Assembly: GCF_900110485.1 (NCBI RefSeq) | Contig: NZ_FODY01000003.1 | Coordinates: 62,001 to 126,000, forward strand | Source: Propionispora vibrioides | GTDB taxonomy: Bacteria; Bacillota; Negativicutes; Propionisporales; Propionisporaceae | Direction: 5' to 3' | DNA length: 64,000 nucleotides | Shown: piece after piece, positions 8,829-18,041 of the stretch | How the letters are laid out: each line of letters starts with the position of its first letter | Position numbering within the stretch: position 1 is the stretch's first letter | Made by a program: the position numbers and the translations under genes | The notes under the pieces: generated by a model | Database searches by the model: none | What the model was told of the DNA's origin: nothing | Seen by the model: the letters and a program-made list of their open reading frames with translations, nothing else

Positions 8829-8862
8829 AAAAAACTCCTGCCAGTAAAATACCAGCAGGAGT
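8829..8862 (-). terminator. Terminator of the L,D-transpeptidase gene
   Basis: On the minus strand ACTCCTGC and GCAGGAGT form a stem followed by TTTTT, 114 bp after the stop codon of the gene at 8976-10205. The bases between the terminator and that stop hold no gene. Confidence 0.7.
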
Positions 8863-8975
8863 CATTACTACCCAAAATTATACAGCACTGTACCCGCTCC
8901 GTCAACAGACAAAGTGAAACGACAGCAAGAATTCTTCCATAATATCCTTAATATCCTTAGCTGGCTGAGTGCCTT

Positions 8976-10205
8976 TCATTGAGCCAGAGCTGTCGCAGTA
9001 CCAGGCTGATAAGCTGTCACTTCCACCGTACCTGTCGGCTGATCCCAGTACACATACACCGGCAAAACCTGACTGATCTTATCAATTGGAATATAAGGCC
9101 GACCATAAAGCGGTGTAACGGGCAACGCATTGCCCCGATACAAAAAACGGTCACCCTCTCGTTGATAGCCGGCTTGAAGTCCCAGTCCCTCAAGCAAAGA
9201 GGTCAACGGCACCGCCAACACCCCATCTACCACCTCCAGCTCATTGGTGATCATCACACCGTTCACCACCAAACTGAAGGTGTTATAATACCATTCTCCC
9301 TGTGCCAGCCATTGGCGACCGCCGAACAGCAGCCGGATGTCCTCCGGCAACGCATACAGCACATTTCCTCTGACCAATCCTTTGACCGTTTGCTGTCCCG
9401 CCTGAATCAGCCCGGCCTGCCCATCCCAGCGGATATCAGTTTTCACGGCGCTGGCCACCGGCCAGACCGGAATATATACAGCTCCGTCCAGTTCGATCGC
9501 CTTTTCCCGCAGCGTTTTACCATTGACATGCATACCGTATATTTTCCCTAACTGCAGCTTCCATTCTTCATTATTTTGCAGCGCCCTGACCACCAGATTC
9601 TCATCAACCAAACCGCTGATTCCCAGATCCCCTAGTTTAGCGCATACCTCTGCTGCACTTAGCGGATTCCTATGGTATACATCCGGATAAATTCCAATAA
9701 ACGCTCCGCCACCATCAAGTCTTATTTTTAACCGCTCGTAGGTAATAGCAACCGGCGTACCCAGTTTTACCCGGTCAAACAGCTCTTCCGCATCACTTTC
9801 GTACATTCTGATGCAGCCGTTGGAAATACTGCCGCCAATCGACCAAGGCGCATTGGTGCCATGTATGCCATAGGTTCCGTACAAGCCCAGCCAGCGATAT
9901 CCCAGAGGATTATGCGGTCCCGAAGGAACGGCAGGGTCGCCGTTGGTCGGTATCCAAACCGGATTAACTTCCTTATCGGTAATGGAAAAGTCCCCGAGCG
10001 GTGTCGGAGTTGACTCTTTTCCCACAGCAATCCGGTACTCCCTGGCCAGATTTTCTCCCTCATACAGTTCCAGGGTCCGGCTGGGAATGTTAATGATAAT
10101 CGCCGCTTCGCCGGACTGGCCCCGGCATTCACTGCCGGCGTAGAATATCACTAACCATAGGACTACCAGCCACAGGACCGGCCTCATCTTTTGCAAGCTG
10201 AACAC
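8976..10205 (-). CDS. L,D-transpeptidase (YkuD) with copper-amine-oxidase-like C-terminal domain
   Basis: A secreted or membrane-anchored peptidoglycan cross-linking enzyme, about 409 residues. After an N-terminal hydrophobic segment, the YkuD catalytic domain (about residues 35-160) shows HGTNAPWSIG and SISNGCIRM, which hold the catalytic His and Cys of the SxGCIRM motif. The second half holds a stalk or copper-amine-oxidase-like repeat region (for example YGRPYIPIDKISQVL), which in the family serves in cell-wall attachment rather than catalysis. The GTG at 10205 is preferred because GAAGAAGGG lies 6 nt before it; an ATG at 10235 in the same frame lacks this. It is a single-gene unit closed by its own terminator. 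Confidence 0.9.
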   Translation of the reverse strand: MFSLQKMRPVLWLVVLWLVIFYAGSECRGQSGEAAIIINIPSRTLELYEGENLAREYRIAVGKESTPTPLGDFSITDKEVNPVWIPTNGDPAVPSGPHNPLGYRWLGLYGTYGIHGTNAPWSIGGSISNGCIRMYESDAEELFDRVKLGTPVAITYERLKIRLDGGGAFIGIYPDVYHRNPLSAAEVCAKLGDLGISGLVDENLVVRALQNNEEWKLQLGKIYGMHVNGKTLREKAIELDGAVYIPVWPVASAVKTDIRWDGQAGLIQAGQQTVKGLVRGNVLYALPEDIRLLFGGRQWLAQGEWYYNTFSLVVNGVMITNELEVVDGVLAVPLTSLLEGLGLQAGYQREGDRFLYRGNALPVTPLYGRPYIPIDKISQVLPVYVYWDQPTGTVEVTAYQPGTATALAQ

Positions 10206-10325
10206 ACCTATCCCTTCTTCATGTAAATTTCCCAAACAATAAACTAGTATGAAGAAGGCGCCGGGCCTATGACAAAAATCTCCCCGCCCTCGCTTGCCAA
10301 GACGTGCTTTCCACCTAACAGGAAT

Positions 10326-10463
10326 GGTCCATGAAAGTAACTTTTGCGCCGGACGAGGAAACTTTTGCAGGGAATAATGTCTTTATTTCAAAAAATTTTA
10401 ACCAAACATGGTACAAAAAGCATCGCTAGGAACTTTTCGGATAGCTTAAAAACACGCCTTGGG
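10326..10463 (+). repeat. Dispersed repeat, copy B, with extra 3' module
   Basis: Same family as copies A and C. Its reading frame encodes a run matching copy C: LTKHGTKSIARNFSDSLKT against LTKYGTKSAVRGVSDSLKT. Immediately downstream (about 10480-10550) is a GC-rich segment CGCCCTGCGCGTCCCGGCGG followed by CTCATTAAATCAGCAGTTCC; the latter occurs inverted at 4262-4281. The rest of the 10236-10649 interval holds no recognisable gene. Confidence 0.7.
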
Positions 10464-10649
10464 CTCTTAAATAGTATGGTAAGACGAAAGAACTACCAAT
10501 TTATTCGCCCTGCGCGTCCCGGCGGGAGGCTCATTAAATCAGCAGTTCCCTAATTTTTTTACAAAATTAAAGGATTTTGGTCATTCATGTAGAATCCCTT
10601 TTCTAAAATGGAATAATTTCCAAACTTTTACAGGGAGGCTATTGTTTTT

Positions 10650-11777
10650 ATGAATATTATTATCTTATCGCCGGATTTTTCACATAACGTATACCAATTT
10701 TGTCTTTATCTGCGAAATTTAGGGGTTCACGTCCTGGGTATCGGGGATACGGCCTATGATCAATTGTCGCAATCCCTTACCGGAGCACTGACTGAATACT
10801 ATAAGGTAGACAATCTGGCTAACTACGACGAGGTGCTGCGGGCTGCCGGCTATTTCACCCACAGATATGGGAAGATCAACCGGATTGAAAACACCAATCC
10901 CCGTCTTTTCTTTACCGAAGCGGCGCTACGCACCGATTTCCATGTGCCGGGGATCAATCTGGATGCACTGGACCTTCATGCCAGCTATACGGGCATGAAA
11001 AAACTCTGCCGGAAGGCCCGCGTCAACACGTTGGTTAGTGATGCGCTGCTGACCCGCGAGGAAGCCGTCGAATATGCGAAAAAAACCGGTTACCCGGTCA
11101 TAGCCAAGCCTGATTCGTTTATTTCGCAGGACCCCTGCGGTGTTCTGCAAAATGAAGAGGAGTTAAACGCCTGGCTGGACAAGCTGCCGAACTATGCAAC
11201 CTATGTTCTGGCCCCTTATACGGAAAAAACCTATTACTCATTTGACGGCCTGCTGGATGGGTCGGGTACTCCTGTGTTTACTGCAGTCCATGTATCGGCC
11301 GGCCAGTCAGCCTTTTATTCATTGCGTGACATCCCGGAAGACCTGGAAAAGGCTGCCGCTAAATTGCTTGCCGCCGCCAATGTTGCCGGCCGCTTCTTTC
11401 ATATCCGGTTTAGCCGGAACGAGAAGAACAAGCTCTTCGTCGAAGAGTTACTGCTATTTCCAGCCAATGGCTTTATGCCGGACATCTTCAACTTCGCCAA
11501 TGACATCAATATCTATCAGGAGTGGGGCAATGTGGTGCAGGGCGATCAGTTTGGCAGCGACATTACACGAAAATTCCACTGCGCCTATATCGCCAGAAGT
11601 GCTGGCAAAAACTATGCCCATAAAGAAGAAGAGGTCCGCGCCGCCTATGACCAATTGCTTGTCGCCACTTTTCCTCAGTGCGGCACGGAGCATCAATCCG
11701 GCAGTTCCGTTTTTCTGGCCCGTTCGGAAAGCCAGGAAGAGCTGCTTGCTTTTATTGAGTTTTTGCAAGCCGAATAA
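10650..11777 (+). CDS. ATP-grasp domain protein
   Basis: 375 residues with the general ATP-grasp fold: an N-terminal pre-ATP-grasp Rossmann-like segment beginning MNIIILSPDFSHNVYQF, a central stretch with EEAVEYAKKTGYPVIAKPDSF (Lys of the ATP-binding lobe), and the later VEELLLFPANGFMPD region. ATP-grasp enzymes join a carboxylate to an amine, thiol or similar nucleophile through an acyl phosphate. The substrate cannot be told from the sequence; it resembles the carbamoyl-phosphate-synthase-like ATP-grasp proteins annotated only by domain. It is cytosolic (no signal, no membrane segment). GGGAGG lies 11 nt before the ATG, a rather long gap. A bidirectional terminator follows the gene, so it is probably transcribed alone. 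Confidence 0.8.
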   Translation: MNIIILSPDFSHNVYQFCLYLRNLGVHVLGIGDTAYDQLSQSLTGALTEYYKVDNLANYDEVLRAAGYFTHRYGKINRIENTNPRLFFTEAALRTDFHVPGINLDALDLHASYTGMKKLCRKARVNTLVSDALLTREEAVEYAKKTGYPVIAKPDSFISQDPCGVLQNEEELNAWLDKLPNYATYVLAPYTEKTYYSFDGLLDGSGTPVFTAVHVSAGQSAFYSLRDIPEDLEKAAAKLLAAANVAGRFFHIRFSRNEKNKLFVEELLLFPANGFMPDIFNFANDINIYQEWGNVVQGDQFGSDITRKFHCAYIARSAGKNYAHKEEEVRAAYDQLLVATFPQCGTEHQSGSSVFLARSESQEELLAFIEFLQAE

Positions 11778-11809
11778 ATCGCCATCGTTTCGTTTCACCA
11801 GCGACACAT

Positions 11810-11855
11810 AAAAAAACAGGCCACTGTCCCTCTCGGATATAGTGGCTTGTTTTTT
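11810..11855. terminator. Bidirectional terminator
   Basis: AAAAAACAGGCCACT pairs with AGTGGCTTGTTTTTT across a 13-nt loop between two convergent genes (ATP-grasp on plus, HAD on minus). T runs are present on both strands. Confidence 0.85.
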
Positions 11856-11870
11856 ATCGCCTGTTTTGCA

Positions 11871-12596
11871 TTAAACGGCAAGACCATCCGATTGTATCCA
11901 TTCAAACGCTTTGTCAGCAGAAAAGTCGCTCATGCCGTTTTCGAGCAGCAAATCGGCTTTAAAAAAGCAATCATGCAAGGCCGAAAGATTGCCTGACGGA
12001 ACTGCGATGCAGGACATGCCGGCCCGCTGGGCAGCCATAACGCCATACGGCGAGTCTTCCAGCACCAGACAATGCGCCGGCTCCACCGCCAACCGTCTAG
12101 CTGTCTCCAAGAACACATCCGGCTCAGGTTTGGATTTACCAACCTTCTCGGAAGAAATAATAAGATCAAAATAGTCACCAAGCCGGGCCGCAGCCAGTAT
12201 ATCTTCAATAATTTCCAGTGACGAGCCCGAGGCCAGAGCCAATGGATAACAACTGGCCTTCAACTTTTTTACCAGCTTGAACATTTCTGGAAACACGATC
12301 GTATTCCGTCTGGCAAAATCCAGATAATACTTATTGCTCTTTGCAACTATTGCATCAATGGATGCCTGAATATGATATTTCTCCTTAAACGCTTCGAGAA
12401 CTTCTTTTACCCCCATGCCGTAATACTGCCGGTTCATCTTGGCTGTATAATCGGTCACGCCATGCTCTTCCAGTATCCTTTTAAACGCTTCAAAATAGTT
12501 GGGCTCACTGTCAATCAAGGTTCCGTCCAGGTCAAAGATAACAGCTTTGAATTCTCTCTTTTCTCCGCTATTTTTCTTTTCTTTTATACAATGCAC
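11871..12596 (-). CDS. HAD-superfamily phosphatase, beta-phosphoglucomutase-like
   Basis: About 241 residues. The HAD motif I is AVIFDLDGTLIDSEPN, with both catalytic aspartates. Motif II is LALASGSS, motif III the KSKPEPDVFLE region, and motif IV the VLEDSPYGVMAAQRAG region. A C1-type helical cap sits between motifs I and II. These marks fit a sugar-phosphate phosphatase or beta-phosphoglucomutase; the latter's extra cap Arg/Lys cannot be judged by eye. The GTG at 12596 is favoured because AGGAGG lies 6 nt before it; the ATG at 12602 touches the ribosome site. It lies downstream of the RND pump operon but a strong terminator separates them, so the functions are probably unrelated. Confidence 0.85.
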   Translation of the reverse strand: MHCIKEKKNSGEKREFKAVIFDLDGTLIDSEPNYFEAFKRILEEHGVTDYTAKMNRQYYGMGVKEVLEAFKEKYHIQASIDAIVAKSNKYYLDFARRNTIVFPEMFKLVKKLKASCYPLALASGSSLEIIEDILAAARLGDYFDLIISSEKVGKSKPEPDVFLETARRLAVEPAHCLVLEDSPYGVMAAQRAGMSCIAVPSGNLSALHDCFFKADLLLENGMSDFSADKAFEWIQSDGLAV

Positions 12597-12642
12597 TGTC
12601 ATCCTCCTCGTATCCTTTCCCCCTGCTCTCTGTCTAATCATA

Positions 12643-12687
12643 ACAAAAGCAATAGCTGCCCGCAAGCAGGCAGCTATTGCTTTTGTT
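12643..12687 (-). terminator. Strong terminator of the RND efflux operon
   Basis: ACAAAAGCAATAGCTGCC pairs with its complement over about 18 bp with a loop of 8 nt, overlapping the stop codon of the pump gene. T residues flank both sides. Confidence 0.85.
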
Positions 12688-15600
12688 TATTTAGAAACGG
12701 ATACGGTAGTATCCTTACCTTTTCTCCATTGCTTAATCTTTATTGTCAATTTTTCCACGACAACAAACAAAACAGGAATCAGAAAGATACCTATTGAGGT
12801 TGCCATCAGCATGCCGCCGACAACCGCCGTCCCCATGGAGTTCCTGGCTGCGGCGCCGGCACCGGTGGCAATAGCCAGCGGCAGGCAACCGATGATGAAG
12901 GCCAAGGAAGTCATCAAAATAGGCCGTAGTCTGATTTTAGCCGCCTCGATCGCCGCCTGAACCGGGTTCATACCGTTATCAACCCGGACCTTGGCAAACT
13001 CAACAATCAAAATGGCATTCTTGGCCGCCAGCCCAATCAGCATGACCAGACCAATCTGCATATATACACTGTTCTCCAAATGCCGGGCATACTGGAAGAG
13101 AAAAGCGCCAAAGATACCTGTCGGCACCGATAACAGTACGGCAAACGGCACACTCCAGCTTTCGTATAGCGCCGCTAAACAAAGGAAAACAAACAGTATG
13201 GCAAAGCCAAATACAATCGGCGCCCGGCTGCCGGAAATTTTTTCTTCCCGGCTCTGGCCTGACCATTCATAAGTATAACCGGTTGGCAATGCTTGTGCGG
13301 CTACTTCCTCCAGCGCAGTGATCGCCTGGCCGGAACTGTAGCCATTAGCCGGCATACCGTTGATCTGAATGGAACGGGAACCGTTATAGCGACTGATCAG
13401 CGTCGTCGCATTCATCGGTTTTGGCTTAAGCAGCGTATTTAATGGCACCATTGTATTATTGGAACCTTTGAGGAAAAAGAAACGAGTGGCATCCACCTGA
13501 GAACGATAATCCACATCGGCCTGCAACATGACTTTGAACGTTCGGCCGAATTTATTGAAGTCATTGACCTGGACGCCACCAAAATAAGTTTGCAGCGTTG
13601 TAAATACATCGTCCAGGGAAACGCCCAGCTTTTCTACCTTTTCCCGGTCTACTTCAAATTCAAAACCAGGTGTATTCATCTGGAAGGTAGTGTATACCTT
13701 ACCGATTTCCGGCCGTTTACGGGCTGCTGCTAAAAACTCCTGGGAAATACGGTCAAAATCCTCAATCGTACCACCACTACGGTCAAGCAACATCATGGTA
13801 AAACCACCGGCAATACCCAGACCGGGCAACGAAGGCGGATTAAGAGCAATAACCTGTCCTTCGGGTAAATGAGCACTGTTTTGGAACACCTGCCCAATCT
13901 GCGAATTCACAGAAGTCTGCGGATTGGTCCGTTCATCCCATGGTTCAAGTCCTACAAACATAGTAGCCGCGTTGGATTTAATCCCGCCACTTAACATGTC
14001 GTAGCCAACAATGGCCATAGTATCCTTAACACCGGGCTGCTGCGCTACGGCCTCCGCCAATTTACCAATTGCGTCACCGGTCCGGTTGGCACTGGCCGCT
14101 TCCGGCAGGGTCAGTGTAGTAAGGAAGAACCCTTGGTCCTCTTCCGGTACAAACGCGGAAGGAACCATTTTTAGTAAAAAGCCGGTCAGAATGAGCAATA
14201 CCAGGAGCGACGCCAGGCATACACTGGCCTTGGGAATGATTTTGCCCAATCCGTGGCCATACCGTTCAATCGTTCTTTCGAACCAGTCGTTAAAGCGGTC
14301 AAAGAAGCGGCCCAAAAGACCCTTATGTTCATCAGGATCGTAGGGTTTAAGCAACATAGCGCACAGCGCCGGCGTCAACGACAACGCCACCAAGGCCGAA
14401 AGGCCCATGGAAACGGCAATAGTCAAAGCAAACTGCTTATACAAAATCCCCATAGTGCCGCCAAAAAACGCAACCGGAATAAACACGGAAGCCAGTACGA
14501 ATGCAATGGCCACAACCGGCCCCGACACCTCGTTCATTGCCCGTTTGGTAGCGTCCCGCGGTGTTAAACCGGAATAACGCATATGATGTTCCACCGCTTC
14601 GATAACCACGATGGCATCGTCAACAACTAACCCTATGGCCAGTACCATAGCGAACAAGGTCAGTGTATTGATGGAAAAGCCCAGAGCCACAAACGCCCCG
14701 AACGTACCAATCAACGATACGGGAATAGCCAGCATCGGTATCAGCGTGGCCCGCCAGTTCTGCAGGAAGATGAACACGACCAGCAACACCAGCATCAACG
14801 CTTCGGCGAAGGTTTTGGTCACCTCGACCATCGACTCCCGGACAAACTTGGTGTTATCAATCATAACACTGTATTGTAAATCAGGTGGGAATCGCTTGGA
14901 AGCATCCTCCAGCACTTTGCGCACATTACTGATTGTTTCTAAGGCATTGGCGTCATTACTGAGCTGAATGGCAAAGCCCACGGCGGTTTTCCCGTTCATT
15001 TTAGAACTGAAATTATAGTTTTGACTGCCCAGTTCCACCCGGGCGACATCTTTAATCCGGACAAAAGATCCGTCCGACTCGGCCCGGATGATAATATCGC
15101 CGAATTCCTCCGGCGTACTGAGACGGCCCTTTACTTTAGCGGTGTATTGTTTTTCCTGCCCCTGCGATGTCGGCATGGTGCCGATGTTACCGGCTGGCGC
15201 CTGAATATTCTGCGCCTCAATGGCATTTTGCACGTCACCTACCGTCAATCCAAGCTGAGCCAGCTTATCCGGTTTTACCCATACCCGCATAGCGTAGTCG
15301 GCACCAAATTCCATAATATTGCCGACACCTTTAATACGTTTAATATCATCTTCCAGATAGATGGTACCGTAACTCTTTAAGAAATTCGAGTCATAACTGT
15401 TATTCGGTGACCACAATGTGAAAATAAAGGCCATATCCTGAGTTGATTTTTTTGTTGTCACGCCGGATTGACGTACGGTATCCGGGATGGATGCATCGGC
15501 CTGGGACACCCGGTTTTGAGTCTGTACCGTAGCAATATCAGCATTCTTTTCTGTTTCAAACTGTACGTTTAAGGTATATGACCCCGCATCGGTACTGGTT

Positions 15601-15839
15601 GAGTTCATAGAAACCATGTCCTCAACACCGTTTACCTGTTCCTCAATGGTTTGCGCCACAGTTTGTTCCACCACGTCCGCATTGGCTCCCTGGTAGGTGG
15701 CACCAACCCGAACGGTAGGCGGCGCAATCTGCGGATACTGCGCAATCGGCAAGTTAAAAGCGGCAATACTACCGATTAGCGTGATCAAAATAGACAGCAC
15801 GATGGCAAAAACGGGGCGTTCAATAAAAAACTTAGCCAT
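12687..15839 (-). CDS. RND multidrug efflux pump, AcrB/MexB (HAE-1) family
   Basis: Inner-membrane proton/drug antiporter, 1050 residues, full family length. The start MAKFFIERPVFAIVLSILI is the classic HAE-1 N terminus. Twelve membrane segments in the usual 1 plus 5 plus 1 plus 5 layout surround two large periplasmic loops. The TM4 proton-relay aspartates are in GLVVDDAIVVIEAVEHHM, and the TM10 lysine in LIGLAAKNAILIVEFAK. GGGGGTG lies 7 nt before the ATG. It starts 13 bp after the adaptor gene, with the TetR regulator further upstream on the same strand. A tripartite pump of this type implies an outer membrane; no TolC-type channel gene lies in the window, so one must be supplied from elsewhere. 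Confidence 0.97.
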   Translation of the reverse strand: MAKFFIERPVFAIVLSILITLIGSIAAFNLPIAQYPQIAPPTVRVGATYQGANADVVEQTVAQTIEEQVNGVEDMVSMNSTSTDAGSYTLNVQFETEKNADIATVQTQNRVSQADASIPDTVRQSGVTTKKSTQDMAFIFTLWSPNNSYDSNFLKSYGTIYLEDDIKRIKGVGNIMEFGADYAMRVWVKPDKLAQLGLTVGDVQNAIEAQNIQAPAGNIGTMPTSQGQEKQYTAKVKGRLSTPEEFGDIIIRAESDGSFVRIKDVARVELGSQNYNFSSKMNGKTAVGFAIQLSNDANALETISNVRKVLEDASKRFPPDLQYSVMIDNTKFVRESMVEVTKTFAEALMLVLLVVFIFLQNWRATLIPMLAIPVSLIGTFGAFVALGFSINTLTLFAMVLAIGLVVDDAIVVIEAVEHHMRYSGLTPRDATKRAMNEVSGPVVAIAFVLASVFIPVAFFGGTMGILYKQFALTIAVSMGLSALVALSLTPALCAMLLKPYDPDEHKGLLGRFFDRFNDWFERTIERYGHGLGKIIPKASVCLASLLVLLILTGFLLKMVPSAFVPEEDQGFFLTTLTLPEAASANRTGDAIGKLAEAVAQQPGVKDTMAIVGYDMLSGGIKSNAATMFVGLEPWDERTNPQTSVNSQIGQVFQNSAHLPEGQVIALNPPSLPGLGIAGGFTMMLLDRSGGTIEDFDRISQEFLAAARKRPEIGKVYTTFQMNTPGFEFEVDREKVEKLGVSLDDVFTTLQTYFGGVQVNDFNKFGRTFKVMLQADVDYRSQVDATRFFFLKGSNNTMVPLNTLLKPKPMNATTLISRYNGSRSIQINGMPANGYSSGQAITALEEVAAQALPTGYTYEWSGQSREEKISGSRAPIVFGFAILFVFLCLAALYESWSVPFAVLLSVPTGIFGAFLFQYARHLENSVYMQIGLVMLIGLAAKNAILIVEFAKVRVDNGMNPVQAAIEAAKIRLRPILMTSLAFIIGCLPLAIATGAGAAARNSMGTAVVGGMLMATSIGIFLIPVLFVVVEKLTIKIKQWRKGKDTTVSVSK

Positions 15840-15852
15840 GTTTTAACACCCC

Positions 15853-17007
15853 CTATTGTTTCGCCGGATTCATAAACTGATCCAATCCGACCATGGTGAC
15901 CGCTAACGCCGCGCCTGGCTGAACTTTATTGGTGCCTTCGACAACAACACGGTCTCCCGGCTGCAGACCTGCTTCGACTATCCACAGATTGCCTACTTTG
16001 GCTCCCATCGTCACAGCCCGCGATTCGGCTTTATCGCCTTCCCCTACAACGGTGATAAAGTTTTTGCCTAACAATTCCTGCACGGCCCGCTGCGGTACCA
16101 GCAAAGCTCCTTTATGTACTTCACCGGCGGCAATCACCCGGGCAAACATCCCCGGCACCAGCAATTGCTGAGCATTGGCAAAAGAAGCCTTGATGGTAAT
16201 GGTTCCGGTATTTTGATTAATGCCCCGGTCCACCTGCTCCACCTGGCCGGTCGCCGAATATTCGGTGCCGTTACTAAGGACCAGTTTAAGGCTATTTCCC
16301 CAGGAGTTAGGCAATCCACCGTTGTTATTCGCCAACTGGAGATATTCGTTTTCATTCATGCTGAATTGTACAAAGACCGGATCAATCGACGAAATAGTAG
16401 CCATCACGGTCGAGCCGGCCGTGACATAGCTGCCCACGCTTAAATCATTGACATCCATACGGCCGTCAATGGGCGAGACAATGAGCGTATCCGCCAGATT
16501 TTCCTGCGCCAACTGCACTTGCGCCTGGTTAGCCTCTACGGCTGCCATATTTTGCTGTTCTACGGAAACCTGGGTATCCAGCGTCTGCTGAGCGATGGCG
16601 TCCTGAGCGGCCAGTCTCTTATAGCGGCTGACATCCAGACGGGAATTGGCCAGCGTGGCTTCCGACTGGGCCAACTGAGCTTTGGCGGAAAGCAGGGACG
16701 ATTCATACTGCCGGCGGTCTATTTGAAAGAGCGGCTGCCCCTTCTTCACCATGGCTCCGCCATTAACCATCTTAGCCACAATATTGCCGGAAACTTTGGA
16801 TTGAAGTTTTACCTCATTTTTAGCCTGCACCTGACCTACATATTCATAGGTGACCGGCGTATCCTGCTGAGCAACTTGTATCGCCTGAACTTCCACAGCC
16901 TGCTGTGGTATTTGGGCGGTCTGTTTGCTGCAACCGGCTGCCAGTACGGCGCCGCACAGCAAGAAAACTCCCAGATAACTCATTTTCTTTAAACCTGTAC
17001 TAATCAA
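15853..17007 (-). CDS. RND pump periplasmic adaptor (membrane fusion protein), lipoprotein
   Basis: AcrA/MexA-type adaptor, about 384 residues, bridging the RND pump and an outer-membrane channel. The N terminus carries a hydrophobic segment and the lipobox LAAGC, so the mature protein is lipid-anchored. Then come the split barrel-sandwich (lipoyl) halves, including GQVQAKNEVKLQSKVSG and VSPIDGRMDVNDLSVGSYV, around an alpha-helical hairpin rich in Ala/Gln (about residues 95-165). The TTG at 17007 is chosen because AGGAGG lies 7 nt before it; the longer ATG frame at 17040 has no ribosome site. It is the first gene of a two-gene pump operon. Confidence 0.94.
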   Translation of the reverse strand: MISTGLKKMSYLGVFLLCGAVLAAGCSKQTAQIPQQAVEVQAIQVAQQDTPVTYEYVGQVQAKNEVKLQSKVSGNIVAKMVNGGAMVKKGQPLFQIDRRQYESSLLSAKAQLAQSEATLANSRLDVSRYKRLAAQDAIAQQTLDTQVSVEQQNMAAVEANQAQVQLAQENLADTLIVSPIDGRMDVNDLSVGSYVTAGSTVMATISSIDPVFVQFSMNENEYLQLANNNGGLPNSWGNSLKLVLSNGTEYSATGQVEQVDRGINQNTGTITIKASFANAQQLLVPGMFARVIAAGEVHKGALLVPQRAVQELLGKNFITVVGEGDKAESRAVTMGAKVGNLWIVEAGLQPGDRVVVEGTNKVQPGAALAVTMVGLDQFMNPAKQ

Positions 17008-17042
17008 TACTTCCCCTCCTATTTCGCCATTCTTACACATGT

Positions 17043-17063
17043 TAATATATGACTATTATATTA
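17043..17063. promoter_or_regulatory. Palindrome upstream of the pump operon, candidate TetR operator
   Basis: TAATATA-TGACTAT-TATATTA: 7-bp perfect arms, 36 bp before the adaptor start. Its centre ATGACTATT matches the centre of the palindrome in front of the tetR gene (17740-17761), which supports one regulator binding both. Confidence 0.5.
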
Positions 17064-17094
17064 TAGTTAGATTACGGATATTATTTTCCATTCC

Positions 17095-17721
17095 TCATGC
17101 TCCGGGACATTGAACCCCATGTAAATAAATTTCCAAAGACTGCAGCAGATAATATTCCTCTCGATCATCTTTTGCAGTTAAAACAGTGTCGGGCAAGCAT
17201 TGGGTAAAAAGGGTAAAATGTATCATGCTAAATAATGTCACTGTAGCACAGTAAATATCAAGGTCAGGCCGAAACCTTCCCTGGGCGATGGCTTCCCGGA
17301 TACACTCGCCCAAAAAATTATGAAACCGCTCCGCCTCGCCCTTGACAATTTCATCAAAACAATTGGTCGGGCTAAGCAATTCTCGATACAGCAACCGGTT
17401 AAGATAAGGAAATTTCTTATGTACCTCAATCGCCGTTTGAATAAAGCACCTTATCTTTTCTAAAGGGTCTTGCTGTTCCTGCCGGATGACCTCCAACTGC
17501 CTGCCAAAAAGCGTAAGCTGCTGCTCCATTACATAAGAATATAGCTTTTCTTTTCCGCCAAAATAATAAGAAATTAAAGCAATGTTCACACCCGCTGCTT
17601 CGGCGATTTCCTTAACGGATACACGGGCGTATCCTTTCAGAGAGAACAGAGCAACTGCTGACTCAACAATTTTATTTATAGTTGGTTTATCAATACAATC
17701 CACCACGTAATATCTTGTCAC
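17095..17721 (-). CDS. TetR-family repressor, likely regulator of the RND pump
   Basis: About 208 residues. The N-terminal TetR helix-turn-helix is plain: ESAVALFSLKGYARVSVKEI followed by AEAAGVNIALISYYFGGKEKLYSYV. The C-terminal ligand-binding half resembles CecR/YbiH-type TetR proteins and is helical with several Phe-rich stretches. It sits directly upstream of and co-directional with the pump adaptor gene, and palindromes with the same centre lie in front of both itself and the adaptor, so local and autogenous repression is likely. The start is uncertain: the GTG at 17721 overlaps the GAGGTG ribosome-like sequence, and in-frame GTG codons further in would fit as well. Confidence 0.88.
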   Translation of the reverse strand: MTRYYVVDCIDKPTINKIVESAVALFSLKGYARVSVKEIAEAAGVNIALISYYFGGKEKLYSYVMEQQLTLFGRQLEVIRQEQQDPLEKIRCFIQTAIEVHKKFPYLNRLLYRELLSPTNCFDEIVKGEAERFHNFLGECIREAIAQGRFRPDLDIYCATVTLFSMIHFTLFTQCLPDTVLTAKDDREEYYLLQSLEIYLHGVQCPGA

Positions 17722-17739
17722 CTCACTTGTTAAACATTC

Positions 17740-17761
17740 GTTTTAAATGACTATTTAAAAC
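17740..17761. promoter_or_regulatory. Perfect palindrome upstream of tetR, candidate autoregulatory operator
   Basis: GTTTTAAAT-GACT-ATTTAAAAC: 9-bp perfect arms around 4 bp, about 20 bp before the tetR start. Confidence 0.6.
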
Positions 17762-17810
17762 TTACACTTAATTATAGTACACGGGGAAATGTTTTGTCTA
17801 CTAAAATCAG

Positions 17811-17853
17811 GCAAAAGAAAAAGCATTGAACCGGAAGACCGGCCTCAATGCTT
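17811..17853 (-). terminator. Terminator downstream of the hemolysin III gene
   Basis: On the minus strand AAGCATTGA pairs with TCAATGCTT around an inner CCGG/CCGG pair, followed by TTTTTCTTTTG. It lies 189 bp after the hemolysin III stop. The interval between (17854-18041) has no gene; it contains a loose long-range stem, TTTTTTGCCCTGT with ACAGGGTGAAAAAA. Confidence 0.6.
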
Positions 17854-18041
17854 GTCATAACTGTCTAGTATTCTGCGCCACTTAAATCAATAAATAAGTA
17901 AGATTGTAAGGATTTTTTGCCCTGTGAACAGAGGAAGTACGCATACCGGACTATATAAGGCAATACAACGAACAGGGTGAAAAAAGACTGCAAGATTAGC
18001 TATCTGGTTAAGTGATGCATAGTACTATGTACCCCAATTTA

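Noticed and set aside
17854-18041. Loose stem TTTTTTGCCCTGT with ACAGGGTGAAAAAA as a small RNA
   Set aside because: The pairing has a mismatch and a loop of about 60 nt; no promoter or terminator of its own. Kept only as a note.
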